From contig JAKSPF010000018.1 in NCBI GenBank assembly GCA_024405065.1, positions 1-12,341 of the forward strand: DNA of 12,341 nucleotides, given 5' to 3'. The stretch is from Sphaerochaetaceae bacterium. Its GTDB lineage: Bacteria; Spirochaetota; Spirochaetia; Sphaerochaetales; Sphaerochaetaceae. The notes under the pieces were generated by a model. It saw only the letters and a program-made list of their open reading frames with translations. It was not told the DNA's origin and did no database searches. Below, piece after piece: positions 5,520 through 12,341 of this stretch; position 1 is the first letter of the stretch; each line of letters opens with the position of its first letter. Position numbers and translations under genes: made by a program.

Positions 5520-6266
5520 ATGAATATTAAAAGAGAAATTGTTAACAGAGCTTTGGATAAAGCCGGTGAAGAGCCTATCCTTGACAAGGAATGGGAAGAC
5601 GGAACATCAGTCAGAGTACGACTGATTAAGGATTATTACCTTGCAACTATTCTTGAAACCTTGAGCAAAACCGAATGGACATCAAGAAAAAAAAGAGCTG
5701 AACTTATTGAGGATGATTCAGACAACCTTACAGACAACAGTTATAAATACATCCTTCCAAAAGACTGTGCAAAACCAATCTCAATTACAGATGATGCAGA
5801 ATATATCGTTGAAGGAAGAAGTCTTTTGACAAATGCTTATAAGCCTATCCTTCTTTATGTCAGTAACGGATATACAGGAGAAACCAAATACAAAGAAGCA
5901 GATCCTCAGCCGACAGAAGAAACCTGGGAAAGCATGAAGTATTTTTATCAGGATGAAGATGAAAACTACATCCCGGCTGATGAATACGATGCAGAGAAAA
6001 CTTACTTTGAAATTGAACATGATGACTATGACGGATATGAAGACATTGAATTTGATCCATTGTTAAGTGAATACATTGAAACTCGGCTTGCAGCAAAAAT
6101 GACATTGAAGCTCACCGGAAAGATGGATTTATACAGACTTCTTTACAGTGAAAGCATGCTCATGGAACAGAGAGCCGTTACTGCTTCTGAAGCACACGGA
6201 TTCAACAAAGCAACTGGCAACGAATACTGGGGAGACATCCTTGGATTGCCTGAATATGGAGAGTAA
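5520..6266 (+). CDS. Tail tubular protein A-like head-tail adaptor (T7 gp11 / P22 gp4 class)
   Basis: This is a 248-residue protein from ATG 5520. Starting further upstream would place the N-terminus inside the terminator hairpin, so that is rejected. GGTGGT at 5510-5515 is the likely ribosome binding site. The N-terminal half is typical of the adaptor ring below the portal: NRALDKAGEEPI, then RVRLIKDYYLATILETL with TEWTSRKKRAELI, YILPKDCAKPI, and EYIVEGRSLLTN. The C-terminal helix region is FDPLLSEYIETRLAAKMTLK through the EQRAVTASEAHGFNK segment. Between these, about residues 122-175, is a very acidic, Tyr-rich stretch (with YFYQDEDENYIPADEY and TYFEIEHDDYDG) that is not part of the basic fold as I know it and looks like an insertion. 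The next gene follows after three bases. Confidence 0.85.
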   Translation: MNIKREIVNRALDKAGEEPILDKEWEDGTSVRVRLIKDYYLATILETLSKTEWTSRKKRAELIEDDSDNLTDNSYKYILPKDCAKPISITDDAEYIVEGRSLLTNAYKPILLYVSNGYTGETKYKEADPQPTEETWESMKYFYQDEDENYIPADEYDAEKTYFEIEHDDYDGYEDIEFDPLLSEYIETRLAAKMTLKLTGKMDLYRLLYSESMLMEQRAVTASEAHGFNKATGNEYWGDILGLPEYGE

Positions 6267-6268
6267 CA

Positions 6269-8515
6269 ATGTTAATCACAAACTTTAGCGCAGGTGAATT
6301 ATCAAAAAAATTATCAGGTCGAATTGACCTGCAGCAATATTTTTCAGGGTGTTCCCACCTCAAAAATTTTGAAATTATTCCAACTGGCGGAATTGAAAGA
6401 AGAAAAGGTTTTGAGAGAATCGGTGAATTGTCCGGCAATGCAAGGATTATCCCATTCATTATCAATAAGGATGAAAATTTTATTCTTGAAGTTACACCGG
6501 GAGTAACTTACTTCTGGAAGAACGGTATCAAGTTTACCCAGGAATCCATCAGTAATCCTTATGAAAACATGGATCAGATAAGGGAGATTCAGTTTGCTCA
6601 GGATTATGACACGCTTATTCTTGTACAGAAGGACCACGCACCTATTGAGCTGAAGTATTCCTGGACAAACAACACCTTTGCAGCGAATGAAATGGAGTTT
6701 GATTTTTATCCTGATGTTCAGCTTGATGATGACTTTGACTTCATTATGTATGGAGAAGAACTTCCGGTATATGAAGAAGGACTGAGCCGTGAAGGAAGTT
6801 ATGTATTCAGCTGGTATTATTACTCAGGTGATGACAGAGTTAACAAGAGCAATACATTTACTTCTCTTGACCTGGTTCTGACTGTATATAACGGACAGTT
6901 ATATCAGTATGATGAAGAGGTTCCGCTTAAATGGAGACTTTACCAGGAAGATCCGGATGTAGATACAACATTGTTTACAACTGAGACAAAGTACCCTTCA
7001 TGCGTTGCTTTTTTCAATTCACGTTTATGGTTTGCTTCAACAACACAGCATGCACAGAAAATATGGGCTTCCGCTGCACCGGACACAAAAGGTCAGAGAT
7101 ACAATGATTTTTCTACATGGCAGAAATTTATTACTGTTAACAAGATTGTAAAGGATGCAGATATGCATATCTTTACGGCAGACATTGACAAAGACAATAT
7201 TGATAAAGAAAGTAACACTACTCTTCTTACAAATGTGACCCAGAACCTGACATCAGGACTTGAGAAAGAATTGACTGCTTATTACATCACAAACTCAACT
7301 TATGTTCCGGTCGGAACAAAAATTAAAGCTGCAACATGGGATTCTGTTAAACAGAGAGGAACTGTACTTATTGATGCGGCATTGAATATTCCGTGGGAAG
7401 AAAAAGAAGAAGTTAAATATGCAATTGTATTTTCAGCCGGATTGTGGAGATATTCTAATATGGCATCGGCTGATGACTATGAGTATCAGATTGTTTCAAA
7501 CAATGCGGTTACTTCTGACTGTTCATTCAGTTTTGAAATTGCGTCAGATCAGAATGATGCAATTAAATGGATAGGCTCATCCAAGTACCTGGTTATTGGT
7601 TCTGAGTCTTCTGTATGGGTTATTCCATCGAGTGTTACAGCCCTTAATATCATGGCAGAGATGAACGGAAGATATGGATCAGATAATATCCAGGGATTAT
7701 GTGTTGACCGTGCAATGATATTCTTTGCACAAGGAAAATGCGGAATCCGTGAGTATTATTATGACTCTTCTAAAGAAGCATTCATGACAAACAATATTGC
7801 AATCCTTGCTGAGCAGATGCTTACAGAAAGTCCGGCCGTTGACTTTGACTTTATTACAAATCCTTACAACAGACTTATTATTACAAGAGAAGATGGAATC
7901 GTGGTCTCACTACTTTATGACAAGAACAATGGTGTTATGGGATGGAACAGAATTTCTCATGCATCAGGAAAGATTGTCTCTTGTGCAGTTACTCGCGGTG
8001 ACATGCAGAGTGACATTGTTTTTTATGTTGTAAAGGAAGGTGACGGTCCGGAAGCAAGATATTTTCTTGAACGCTATGACGGAAACAAAGAAGTCTATCT
8101 TGATTCTTGGAAACTGTATAAGGCTGACATGGACTTGAGCGAATATGGGGAGAACATTGTTTTTTACAATGAAACTACCGGAGAAGAATGTTCTCAGGAA
8201 GATATTGCAGAAGGTGATATTGTTTATGTCGGACGGCATTTTGAAAGTGTAATATCAAGTATGCCAATCATTGCTAATGATCCGACAGGAAAAAAAAGGA
8301 TTACAAATCTTTTGGTAAGGTTTTTGGAATCTTACATGCCTGTAATGAAAATTGACGGATTGAGCGATGAAAAGTTTAACGGTGTTGAAGAGCCGTATTC
8401 AGGTATCAGAAATATTACTTATCCTGGAATATCTGACAGAGACGTTACTTTTACACTGGCTATTGATAAGGCTAAGGCCTGTAATATTCTTGCGGTTAAT
8501 GCCGCTTTAAGTTGA
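6269..8515 (+). CDS. Tail tubular protein B-like nozzle protein (T7 gp12 class)
   Basis: At 748 residues this is close to T7 gp12 (about 794). It forms the short tail nozzle beneath the adaptor ring and channels DNA on ejection. Diagnostic pieces are the N-terminus NFSAGELSKKLSGRIDLQQY with LKNFEIIPTGGIERRKGFERI directly after. At about 241-258 there is YPSCVAFFNSRLWFASTTQ, the f-x-x-R-L-x-F-A motif, followed by IWASAAPDTKGQRYNDFS. At about 432-500 there is KWIGSSKYLVIGSESSVWVI and FFAQGKCGIREYYYD, then ILAEQMLTES. The remainder is long and beta-rich. ATG 6269 follows GGAGAG closely and is three bases after the adaptor stop. Arginine codons are mostly AGA, unlike the capsid gene. The gene ends in TGA seven bases before the next start. 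Confidence 0.9.
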   Translation: MLITNFSAGELSKKLSGRIDLQQYFSGCSHLKNFEIIPTGGIERRKGFERIGELSGNARIIPFIINKDENFILEVTPGVTYFWKNGIKFTQESISNPYENMDQIREIQFAQDYDTLILVQKDHAPIELKYSWTNNTFAANEMEFDFYPDVQLDDDFDFIMYGEELPVYEEGLSREGSYVFSWYYYSGDDRVNKSNTFTSLDLVLTVYNGQLYQYDEEVPLKWRLYQEDPDVDTTLFTTETKYPSCVAFFNSRLWFASTTQHAQKIWASAAPDTKGQRYNDFSTWQKFITVNKIVKDADMHIFTADIDKDNIDKESNTTLLTNVTQNLTSGLEKELTAYYITNSTYVPVGTKIKAATWDSVKQRGTVLIDAALNIPWEEKEEVKYAIVFSAGLWRYSNMASADDYEYQIVSNNAVTSDCSFSFEIASDQNDAIKWIGSSKYLVIGSESSVWVIPSSVTALNIMAEMNGRYGSDNIQGLCVDRAMIFFAQGKCGIREYYYDSSKEAFMTNNIAILAEQMLTESPAVDFDFITNPYNRLIITREDGIVVSLLYDKNNGVMGWNRISHASGKIVSCAVTRGDMQSDIVFYVVKEGDGPEARYFLERYDGNKEVYLDSWKLYKADMDLSEYGENIVFYNETTGEECSQEDIAEGDIVYVGRHFESVISSMPIIANDPTGKKRITNLLVRFLESYMPVMKIDGLSDEKFNGVEEPYSGIRNITYPGISDRDVTFTLAIDKAKACNILAVNAALS

Positions 8516-8522
8516 GGTATTT

Positions 8523-9134
8523 ATGGGAGAACCAAATAAATCCGGTGGCGGTGCTGTACAAGGTGCAGCAATTGGAGCAACTTTCGGTGGTGGTGCCGGG
8601 GCTCGTGTCGGTGCTTTAGTCGGAGCTGCTATTGGTGTCGGTTCTTATCTCTGGAATCAGCATGACAATGATAAATTACTGACCCAAAGAATTCGTGAAC
8701 TTGAAGCGGAGATGAAAAACCGCCTTGAGTTGATGGACCTTAATTTTGATGTCAATAAAAAGCAGGCATTAAGAAACGCAGATAATTCTGATATTCAAAC
8801 CACAATGCAGGAAGGTTTTGTTTCAGAGGATTTTAACAATAACCTTGATGCATTAAGGCTTGGTCAGGAAGCAGATGCTTTTGGATGGAATGCAGCTGCA
8901 ATTCAGAATGAATCGGCAGAAGGTGATGCATTGTCATCCATGGCATCAAGTGGTGTCCGGGGCTCAAGCATGAATGATGCAGTTGAAATGCAGAGCGCAC
9001 TTAATTCTCAGCAGCTGCAGCTGCAGGAAGATACACAGAGAAATGGTCAGAGCATTCAGCTCGCAAGTCTTTTGAATAACCTTGCTAATAACACATTCAA
9101 TATGCAGGTATCAAGACTTGCGTATGGATTATGA
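8523..9134 (+). CDS. Internal virion / DNA-ejection protein (T7 gp14-like position)
   Basis: This is a 203-residue protein from ATG 8523 with GAGGT about six bases upstream. Residues 8-44 form a Gly/Ala-rich hydrophobic stretch (AAIGATFGGGAGARVGALVG and onward to GSYLW) that could insert into a membrane. A charged coiled-coil-like segment follows (LTQRIRELEAEMKNRLELMD), then long Gln/Asn/Ser-rich helices to the C-terminus (LQLQEDTQRNGQSIQLA). In T7-like phages the first protein encoded after the nozzle, gp14, is small, partly hydrophobic and is ejected into the outer membrane. Size, composition and position fit that role, though I cannot claim sequence homology. It overlaps the next frame by 11 bases. 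Confidence 0.7.
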   Translation: MGEPNKSGGGAVQGAAIGATFGGGAGARVGALVGAAIGVGSYLWNQHDNDKLLTQRIRELEAEMKNRLELMDLNFDVNKKQALRNADNSDIQTTMQEGFVSEDFNNNLDALRLGQEADAFGWNAAAIQNESAEGDALSSMASSGVRGSSMNDAVEMQSALNSQQLQLQEDTQRNGQSIQLASLLNNLANNTFNMQVSRLAYGL

Positions 9135-9429
9135 TGACGGCTCGACTTATGGCAAAGCTGGTGACCAGTACACCATATACAAAAAACAAAGAGACCTTCA
9201 GGAACAGGCATACAAAAACCAAATTAAAGACTTAAAAGACCAGAGAAAGGATACAAGAAATTTCTGGAAAAACACTATCGGTGCTTTTGGTGCTGCTTTT
9301 ACAGGAGCTACAACCGGAGCAAATCTCGGCTATAAGGTTGATCAGTTTGAATACAATCTCAACGGCGGTGGAGATGCAAAAAACCAGGGTGTTAATTTAT
9401 GGTCATCACTTGGCAAAGCTTTTATATAA
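9124..9429 (+). CDS. Small virion-associated protein with Gly/Ala-rich segment (probable ejection protein)
   Basis: This is a 101-residue protein. ATG 9124 overlaps the previous stop (9132-9134) by 11 bases, suggesting translational coupling because no Shine-Dalgarno sequence is evident. A TTG at 9082 is also in frame but would overlap more. After a Tyr/Gly-rich start (MDYDDGSTYGKAGDQY) comes a strongly charged helix (KKQRDLQEQAYKNQIKDLKD). Residues 45-70 are then Gly/Ala/Thr-rich (NTIGAFGAAFTGATTGANLG), echoing the hydrophobic segment of the preceding protein. The tail is LWSSLGKAFI. I do not recognise a named family. Position between two ejection-type genes and the shared composition suggest a second small membrane-active internal protein, possibly derived from the same module. 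Confidence 0.65.
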   Translation: MDYDDGSTYGKAGDQYTIYKKQRDLQEQAYKNQIKDLKDQRKDTRNFWKNTIGAFGAAFTGATTGANLGYKVDQFEYNLNGGGDAKNQGVNLWSSLGKAFI

Positions 9430-9438
9430 GGAGTAATA

Positions 9439-11082
9439 ATGGCAGGTCAGTTAAGAAGTTACGGTGACTTGGTTAATAATTTATTCAATTCAAGTTCTAA
9501 TTTTTTAAGTACTCGTTTTGATCAACTCAATCACGATATTGAGCAGCAGGCTCAGTTTGATTTAATTGAGTTTAGAAATTCACTCAAAGAAAAAAGAGCT
9601 ATGTTTCAGATGAAAGCGGCTGAAATGTCGAACCCTGAAGATATTCAGAGAGAATTTGAAGCCTGGAACAAAGAGAACTTTGATGCACTCTCTGATGATA
9701 CAGATGGTAACCCTATGTTTGCCCGCAATGCCTACACTGCAAGACTGTTCAAAAAAGAATTGAGTGACAATCAGACTGACATGCAGATTGCTCTTACTCA
9801 GCGTGCCTGGGAAAACCAAAGGGCAAAAAACCTTGAAACATGTACAAATCAGATTATGAATAACCGTGATCTTAAAGACCCAGGTCAGGTTTTACAGGCA
9901 AATGAATCTGTATATCAAAAAATGAAAGACTCAAATCTTTTATCTGAACAGCAGATCAATCAGTTGCGAACACGTGAACAGAATAATCTTTTAATGGCTC
10001 AGTCAGCTGAAGCATACCGAAAAATTCTGATGGAAAAACCAAATGCAAACCTTAACGAAATTGTTGCAAAGGCAAAAGAGCAAGGAAAAAACGCAGTTTT
10101 TGAAACAGGTCTTGCAAACATGGTTATGACTGAAGAAGAAAAAGAAGCTGCTTTAGAGCAAGGTGTAAAAATGGCTCAGATGGAGATAAAGCAGACTCAG
10201 GATCATAACAATGACTTTATCTTCAAACAGAACTCAGCTATCAGAAATAATCTGATGATGGGGAAAGGTTCTCAGCAGGAAATGCTTGCTCAAATTGACC
10301 GGCAGATTAATAACATAAAAAGATACAACAATGCTCAGTTGAATGTTGGCGATCAGAGAAGCCGTGTTGAAGAATTGATGGCTTTGCGAGACACCGTAAT
10401 GAAAGGCGACAGAGTTGCATCAGCAAGAGCGGGTGCACAGGCACAGATAAAAGTTGATATGGATGAATATATTGAAGCTGCATGGCGAGGTAAAGAAAAT
10501 GAACTTGCACCAGGATATACATCTTTTGATGCAGCAAGAGATGCTTTTAAGCAGGAATTAATTGAAGCTGGTCAATATGATGAAAAAACATGGCCATCGC
10601 TTGCAGCTCAATTTGTTGATAAGGCGAAGGCAAAAATAAAAGCAAGAGACCCTTCTCTGGCAAAGGCAATTGATGATCTGGCAGATGTATCGAAACTTTT
10701 GGAAAAAGGTGTCGGAAAAGACCTGTACAAAATGGATCCAAACTTCAAAGGTGAAATGACACGATTGGTTGGATTGGAATTGTGGGATTATTACATGAAT
10801 GATTGTCAGTCCGGTGTAACAAGTGAGGATATAGAACACAAAGCAAAAGAAATAAAAAACAAAATTGTATCAAAGGAATTCTTGAGATTGAAACAGGAAA
10901 AACTTAAACCTGAAGAAATCCAGAAGATGATGGATAAAGACATGGCATTCACTGATGCCTATGGTCGAGTTCAGTACACAGGTGGTAATGCAACAAAGAA
11001 AATGATTGAGGAACAGACAAAACTCGAAAAGAATGACCTTGCAAGATACTTTGGAGTTAAGCCTGGGCAAATTAAGGATTAA
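9439..11082 (+). CDS. Internal virion / DNA-ejection protein (T7 gp15-like position), ends at an in-frame TAA
   Basis: This is a 547-residue, almost wholly alpha-helical, Gln/Glu/Lys/Ala-rich protein. AAGGAG stands seven bases before ATG 9439. There are no membrane segments, no signal peptide and no enzyme motif. Long amphipathic helices run throughout, for example around NLETCTNQIMNNRDLKDPGQ and MAQMEIKQTQDHNNDFIFKQ. Helical proteins of this kind located between the small hydrophobic ejection protein and the giant last one correspond to T7 gp15, part of the periplasmic DNA-ejection tunnel. The frame does not end naturally. Past the TAA at 11080-11082 the same frame stays open for 96 more sense codons with protein-like sequence, so the original protein may have had about 644 residues. 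Confidence 0.75.
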   Translation: MAGQLRSYGDLVNNLFNSSSNFLSTRFDQLNHDIEQQAQFDLIEFRNSLKEKRAMFQMKAAEMSNPEDIQREFEAWNKENFDALSDDTDGNPMFARNAYTARLFKKELSDNQTDMQIALTQRAWENQRAKNLETCTNQIMNNRDLKDPGQVLQANESVYQKMKDSNLLSEQQINQLRTREQNNLLMAQSAEAYRKILMEKPNANLNEIVAKAKEQGKNAVFETGLANMVMTEEEKEAALEQGVKMAQMEIKQTQDHNNDFIFKQNSAIRNNLMMGKGSQQEMLAQIDRQINNIKRYNNAQLNVGDQRSRVEELMALRDTVMKGDRVASARAGAQAQIKVDMDEYIEAAWRGKENELAPGYTSFDAARDAFKQELIEAGQYDEKTWPSLAAQFVDKAKAKIKARDPSLAKAIDDLADVSKLLEKGVGKDLYKMDPNFKGEMTRLVGLELWDYYMNDCQSGVTSEDIEHKAKEIKNKIVSKEFLRLKQEKLKPEEIQKMMDKDMAFTDAYGRVQYTGGNATKKMIEEQTKLEKNDLARYFGVKPGQIKD

Positions 11083-11121
11083 GGGCTTTACAAAGTCGGC
11101 AATGATGGTGAAACTCGTCAT

Positions 11122-11373
11122 GTGTTTGAGTTTAACGGTGTTGAATATAAATACACTGAAAAGAACGGAGAGCGCATGCTGACAACGGCAAAAAGCGACA
11201 AACTTGGCTATCAATACTGGGGTGAAGTTAATGACTATAAAACTGAATCTCAACGAGCTAAAGAAGCTGAAGAAGAAAGAGCCCGACAGAAAAAAGAAGC
11301 TAAAAATAGCCGGAAAGAAAAAGTTAAAATTGCTGAAAAAAATCAGGAAAAAAACAGAATCAAACACAGATAA
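11122..11373 (+). CDS. Short frame continuing the ejection protein past an in-frame stop
   Basis: In the same frame as the preceding gene, codons 11083-11373 are uninterrupted and read GLYKVGNDGETRHVFEFNGV and on to a Lys/Glu-rich coiled tail (residues like AKEAEEERARQKKEAKNSRK). The only possible starts are a GTG at 11122, used here and giving 83 residues, with a poor ribosome site, or ATG 11176, giving 65 residues, with GGAG five bases upstream. The sequence from 11083 looks like coding DNA, not spacer. I read it as either the C-terminus of the helical ejection protein cut off by a nonsense codon, or a small coupled gene. The extremely basic, charged tail resembles C-terminal coiled segments of internal virion proteins. 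No family is recognised. Confidence 0.45.
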   Translation: MFEFNGVEYKYTEKNGERMLTTAKSDKLGYQYWGEVNDYKTESQRAKEAEEERARQKKEAKNSRKEKVKIAEKNQEKNRIKHR

Positions 11374-11388
11374 CAAGGAGTACATACT

Positions 11389-12341
11389 ATGGGACCAATG
11401 CAGAAAGAAGATACTAACACTTACTGGGAAGAACAGACTTTTAAACAGAAGACTCTGGAAGATATACGCAATACCAACAAGAGTTTATATCAGTTCGACA
11501 TGAGTGAAATGGAATATAAACCGTTTGCAGATCACTTCCTGGATGTTATGAAAAATGAAGGTGTTGAAGCTGCAGAAAAAGAAAAATGGCGATATATGAA
11601 CGCATTGCAGTATTCAAGAATGTATGGTTATGATTTTGATTATGCACTTGAAAATGTTGATGCACTTAATGCAGCAAACATGAACAGACCATCAGTTCAG
11701 CCACCTGATGAAGACTATAGAGGTATATGCGAAAGAATTGGTGATTCTTTTGTAATGGGAATGAACAGTCTTAAAAGAACTGAACTTGGAAAGCAATTAC
11801 AGGAACTTGAAGAATATAAGAGTTATTTAAGAAACTCTGGAAACCAAGTAGAGAAAGGAAAGTGGCTGAAAAAATCAGATATCCCAGAAGTATTATTCCA
11901 GGGTGATATTGATAAACAGATTCAGGATTGTCTTGAAGCCATAATGGCTATTGATAATGAAAACCAATTATTATCTATATCACAAAAACAAAACATTGCG
12001 ATGGACGCATTCACAAGTGCCGCACAATCTCTTCCATATACAGTTGGCACTGTAGTTAAAGGGGCGATGAATGCAGGAATTACAAGTAGTAATCCTTTAG
12101 GATTGGCAGCAGGTTCGTTGAAAGCAAGTTACGATTCAATGTTTGGTAATAACTATATTGACCTCAGGCAAAAAGGTATTAGTCCTAAAATTGCATCTAA
12201 AGTCAGCAATATTGAATCAGGTATTCAGGGGGTTATTGAAGTTGCACTTGACCAGACTATTGGTGCAGTGCTTAACGTTGCAGGTAAAGGAAATGTTACA
12301 AACATTGTTTCTGATGCAATCAATAAAGCAACAGGTGGTAA
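11389..12341 (+). CDS. Large internal virion / DNA-ejection protein (T7 gp16-like position), partial
   Basis: The frame opens at ATG 11389, eight bases after AAGGAG (11375-11380), and stays open to the window end: 317 full codons without a stop, so the C-terminus is missing. The N-terminal 200 residues are helical and acidic (TNTYWEEQTFKQKTLEDIRN and later LGKQLQELEEYKSYLRNSGN). From about residue 206 the character changes to a small-residue hydrophobic stretch (LPYTVGTVVKGAMNAG, then NPLGLAAGSLKASYDSM), followed by IDLRQKGISPKIASKVSNIE and GVIEVALDQTIGAVLNVAG. That Gly/Ala-rich, G-x-S-x-x-x-A pattern recurs in the very large ejection proteins at the end of the podovirus internal-protein cluster. 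T7 gp16 carries an N-terminal transglycosylase domain; no such catalytic motif is visible in this portion. Confidence 0.75.
   Translation, partial: MGPMQKEDTNTYWEEQTFKQKTLEDIRNTNKSLYQFDMSEMEYKPFADHFLDVMKNEGVEAAEKEKWRYMNALQYSRMYGYDFDYALENVDALNAANMNRPSVQPPDEDYRGICERIGDSFVMGMNSLKRTELGKQLQELEEYKSYLRNSGNQVEKGKWLKKSDIPEVLFQGDIDKQIQDCLEAIMAIDNENQLLSISQKQNIAMDAFTSAAQSLPYTVGTVVKGAMNAGITSSNPLGLAAGSLKASYDSMFGNNYIDLRQKGISPKIASKVSNIESGIQGVIEVALDQTIGAVLNVAGKGNVTNIVSDAINKATGG

Noticed and set aside
10870..11385. A 171-codon minus-strand frame opposite the ejection-protein end.
   Set aside because: It is Phe/Ser/Leu-rich, the composition expected from the antisense of Lys/Glu-rich coding DNA, has no ribosome site, and opposes well-supported plus-strand genes.
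1..12341. CRISPR array, insertion sequence, integrase attachment site or diversity-generating retroelement.
   Set aside because: I saw no regularly spaced repeats, terminal inverted repeats with a transposase, integrase gene, reverse transcriptase or template/variable repeat pair.

Overview
The window is a stretch of a tailed-phage (or prophage) genome, entirely plus-strand, holding the end of a small-gene region, an unusual 400-base noncoding interval, and most of a podovirus structural module. The DNA is moderately A+T-rich. Almost every gene has a clear purine-rich Shine-Dalgarno sequence and there are two strong intrinsic terminators, which suits a Bacillota, Spirochaetota or Pseudomonadota host better than Bacteroidota; the sequence does not identify the host further. 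TAA, TAG and TGA all end genes normally, so the standard code is in use.

Layout: (1) 1-643, the tail end of an unknown gene, a DUF551-like protein and a MazG-like pyrophosphohydrolase, tightly packed. (2) 644-1061, no convincing gene. The interval contains two near-perfect tRNA T-arms, several other strong helices and a terminal intrinsic terminator, and is best read as a large structured noncoding RNA. (3) 1102-5470, the head module: portal, small Bbp19-like protein, scaffold, major capsid protein, Bbp16-like cement protein and a short hypothetical, in the same order as the Bordetella phage BPP-1 head genes. It ends at a second strong terminator. (4) 5520-12341, the tail and ejection module: gp11-like adaptor, gp12-like nozzle, then four reading frames that look like DNA-ejection (internal virion) proteins comparable to T7 gp14, gp15 and gp16. 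The last one runs off the window.

Together these genes build a podovirus particle. The portal forms the vertex ring, scaffold and capsid protein make the procapsid, the cement protein stabilises it, the adaptor and nozzle close the portal as a short tail, and the internal proteins are ejected to carry DNA across the host envelope. Terminase, tail spikes, lysis genes and any diversity-generating retroelement lie outside the window.

Most notable are the noncoding RNA candidate with two tRNA-like halves placed just ahead of the portal gene, and an in-frame TAA that divides what looks like one ejection-protein reading frame.
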